64,000 bases of DNA, from positions 62,001 to 126,000 of the forward strand of contig NZ_JAJLPA010000003.1 of NCBI RefSeq assembly GCF_025548555.1. Direction: 5' to 3'. Below, piece by piece: positions 62,336 through 64,000 of the stretch. Both the position numbers and the translations under genes were made by a program. The stretch's first letter is position 1, and each line of letters starts with the position of its first letter. The stretch is from Sphingomonas sp. A2-49 (lineage in GTDB: Bacteria > Pseudomonadota > Alphaproteobacteria > Sphingomonadales > Sphingomonadaceae). Below the pieces are notes generated by a model, which made no database searches, was not told the DNA's origin, and saw only the letters and a list, made by a program, of their open reading frames with translations.

Positions 62336-62736
62336 TCGTCGTCGATTCGAGCGTCTGGATCGATTATCTTCGCGACACGCGGACCGTCCAGACGGAATAT
62401 CTGCACGCCTCGCTGGGGCGACGCGAGGTTGCGGCCGGCGATCTGATCGTCGCGGAAGTCCTTCAGGGCGCACGGGATGATCGACGGTTCGCGATCGCGC
62501 TCGACCTTCTCGGTCTCGCCACGTCCCTGACCATCGGCGATCACCGCGTCGCCGTTCAGGCCGCCCGCAACTACCGCCACCTGCGCGGCCTCGGCGTCAC
62601 GATCCGCAAGACGATAGACACGCTGATCGCGACGCGCTGCATCCTTGACTGCCTTCCGCTGTTGTACAGCGACCGCGATTTCGATCCCTTTGTCCAGCAT
62701 CTCGGCCTCCGGTCGGCGCTCGTGACCCCGGAGTAA
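62332..62736 (+). CDS. vapC: VapC-type PIN-domain toxin
   Basis: The 134-residue PIN-domain ribonuclease has the acidic residues Asp5 (VVDSSVWIDYL), Glu42 (VAEVLQG), Asp96 (KTIDTLIATRC) and Asp114/116 (YSDRDFDPF). All are present, so it looks active. VapC toxins cut specific tRNAs or rRNA. It is translationally coupled to vapB and sits between pgi and gor. Confidence 0.94.
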   Translation: MIVVDSSVWIDYLRDTRTVQTEYLHASLGRREVAAGDLIVAEVLQGARDDRRFAIALDLLGLATSLTIGDHRVAVQAARNYRHLRGLGVTIRKTIDTLIATRCILDCLPLLYSDRDFDPFVQHLGLRSALVTPE

Positions 62737-62740
62737 GACC

Positions 62741-64000
62741 ATGGCCGACTATGACTACGACCTCTTCGTCATCGGTGCCGGATCGGGCGGCACCCGCGCC
62801 AGCCGCGTCGCCGCGGCGCACGGCGCGCGCGTGGCGGTGGCGGAGGAATATCGCGTCGGCGGCACCTGTGTCATCCGCGGCTGCGTGCCCAAGAAACTGC
62901 TCGTCTACGGCGCGCATTTCGCCGAGGACTTGAAGGATGCCAAGCGTTTCGGCTGGCAGGTGCCCGACCAGTGCGATTTCCACTGGACGACGCTGCGCGA
63001 CAACGTGCTGGAGGAGGTCGACCGGATCAACGGAGCCTATACCCAGACGCTGGAGACGCATGGCGTCGAGATCATCCATAGCCGCGCGGTCGTCACCGGA
63101 CCTCATAGCGTGCGCCTCGCCGACGGCACCGAAAAGACCGCGGAGCGTATCCTGATCGCGGTCGGCGCCGAACCCGCGGTGCCCGACTGCCCGGGCGCGG
63201 AATTCGGCATCACCAGCAACGATGCGTTCCACCTCGATGCCATTCCCAAGCGCATCCTGATCGCGGGCGCGGGCTATATCGCCAACGAATTCGCCGGCAT
63301 CTTTCACCAGTTCGGCGCGCACGTCATCATCATGAACCGGACACAGGACATCCTGCGCGGCTACGACCTGTCGATCCGCGACCGGCTGCTCCAGATCAGC
63401 CTGATGAAGGGACTGGAATTCCGCTTCGACGCCAATTTCGAAGGCATCGAAAAGGGCGAGGACGGCTGCCTGACCGTCCGCATGTCCGGTCATGAGCCGG
63501 TGACGGTGGACATGGTGATGTTCGCGACCGGACGCGTACCCAATACGCAGGGGCTCGGGCTCGAGGAGGCGGGCGTCCGGCTGGAAAAGGGCGCGGTGGT
63601 GGTCGACGAGCATAATCGGTCGAGCGTCGACAGCATCTTCGCGATCGGCGACGTCACCAACCGCATCCAGCTGACCCCGATCGCGATCCGCGAGGGGCAG
63701 GCGTTCGCCGACACCTTCTATGGCGACAAGCCGACCGTCGTGGATTACGGCACGATCCCGTCGGCGGTGTTCAGCCATCCGCCGCTCGCCGGCGTCGGCA
63801 TGACCGAGAGCGAGGCCAAGCAGAAGCTGGGATCGATCCGGGTCTATTCGTCCGACTTCCGGCCGATGAAGAACGTGCTCGCGGGCCGCAACGAGCGTGC
63901 GCTGTACAAGATGGTCTGCGACGGCGAGACCGGCCGCATCGTCGGCCTGCACATGATCGGCCCCGACGTGCCGGAGATCCTGCAGGCCGCCGCAATCGCG
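62741..64000 (+). CDS. gor: Glutathione reductase Gor, C-terminus cut by window edge
   Basis: The frame opens at the ATG at 62741, 4 bases after the vapC stop, and continues for 420 codons to the window edge. FAD motif is FVIGAGSGGTRASR, and the redox-active disulfide GGTCVIRGCVPKKL has the CVIRGC form seen in many bacterial and plant reductases. The NADPH motif follows as ILIAGAGYIANEFA. It reduces glutathione disulfide with NADPH and supports the glutaredoxin encoded at 20.3 kb. About 30 residues, including the catalytic His region, lie beyond the window. Confidence 0.95.
   Translation, partial: MADYDYDLFVIGAGSGGTRASRVAAAHGARVAVAEEYRVGGTCVIRGCVPKKLLVYGAHFAEDLKDAKRFGWQVPDQCDFHWTTLRDNVLEEVDRINGAYTQTLETHGVEIIHSRAVVTGPHSVRLADGTEKTAERILIAVGAEPAVPDCPGAEFGITSNDAFHLDAIPKRILIAGAGYIANEFAGIFHQFGAHVIIMNRTQDILRGYDLSIRDRLLQISLMKGLEFRFDANFEGIEKGEDGCLTVRMSGHEPVTVDMVMFATGRVPNTQGLGLEEAGVRLEKGAVVVDEHNRSSVDSIFAIGDVTNRIQLTPIAIREGQAFADTFYGDKPTVVDYGTIPSAVFSHPPLAGVGMTESEAKQKLGSIRVYSSDFRPMKNVLAGRNERALYKMVCDGETGRIVGLHMIGPDVPEILQAAAIA

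Overview
The window is chromosomal DNA from a GC-rich alphaproteobacterium, most probably a sphingomonad. This is judged from overall protein style rather than from any marker gene: two large TonB-dependent receptors, branched-chain amino acid enzymes of alphaproteobacterial type, a LuxR-type helix-turn-helix of the kind common in sphingomonads, and short palindromic intergenic repeats of the TTCCCGCGAAGGCGGGAA type. Genes are densely packed, with many ATGA/GTGA/TGATG stop-start overlaps. There is no prophage, CRISPR array or intact transposase.

Layout. 1-2.3 kb: start of a ParA ATPase (cut by the window edge), a Sel1/SPOR protein and a secreted TonB-C-domain protein. 2.5-4.3 kb: serB and miaA, head to head with overlapping starts. 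4.4-11.3 kb: branched-chain amino acid block ilvB-ilvH-ilvC, then yceI, a BLUF photoreceptor and leuA, which has a candidate leucine leader peptide and folding switch. 11.3-12.3 kb: a lower-GC patch with two small ORFs, closed by a second, frameshifted copy of the leuA 3' end. 12.3-14.5 kb: folE, a pteridine-reductase-like SDR, folB and a conserved small protein. 14.7-18.4 kb: TonB receptor, DUF2945 and SWIB proteins, then tRNA-Arg(CCU). 19-22.3 kb: DUF1178, nitrilase, glutaredoxin, comF and a methyltransferase. 22.3-26.5 kb: an EAL phosphodiesterase, a TPR sensor kinase and a lone receiver, all on the minus strand. 27-35 kb: a Baeyer-Villiger-type monooxygenase, tamB and tamA. 35-38 kb: a tightly coupled run of aldehyde dehydrogenase, secreted protein, prepilin peptidase and membrane protein.

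38-44 kb: thiolase, PAS protein, SH3 protein, 2-hydroxyacid dehydrogenase, small lipoprotein, nitronate-monooxygenase-like enzyme and a hypothetical gene. 44-50 kb: glycosyltransferase and a tripartite ABC efflux system (outer-membrane factor, adaptor, ATPase, permease). 50-52.6 kb: enoyl-CoA hydratase, tRNA-Arg(CCG), nth and dapB. 52.9-56 kb: a compact molybdenum-type module of a lone Mop protein, a DNA-binding-only ModE and a TonB receptor preceded by a ModE-like palindrome. 56.3-57 kb: a lower-GC LuxR-HTH/transmembrane/Ig-like fusion. 57.2-64 kb: SIRT5-type cobB, the lepB-rnc-era operon (rnc apparently starting with CTG), pgi, a vapBC toxin-antitoxin pair with a perfect operator palindrome, and the start of gor (cut by the window edge).

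The most notable candidate system is the Mop/ModE/TonB-receptor module, which suggests molybdate-responsive outer-membrane uptake. The next most interesting items are the leuA leader switch and the leuA 3' duplication. All functions are read from sequence and memory of protein families; no database search was run.
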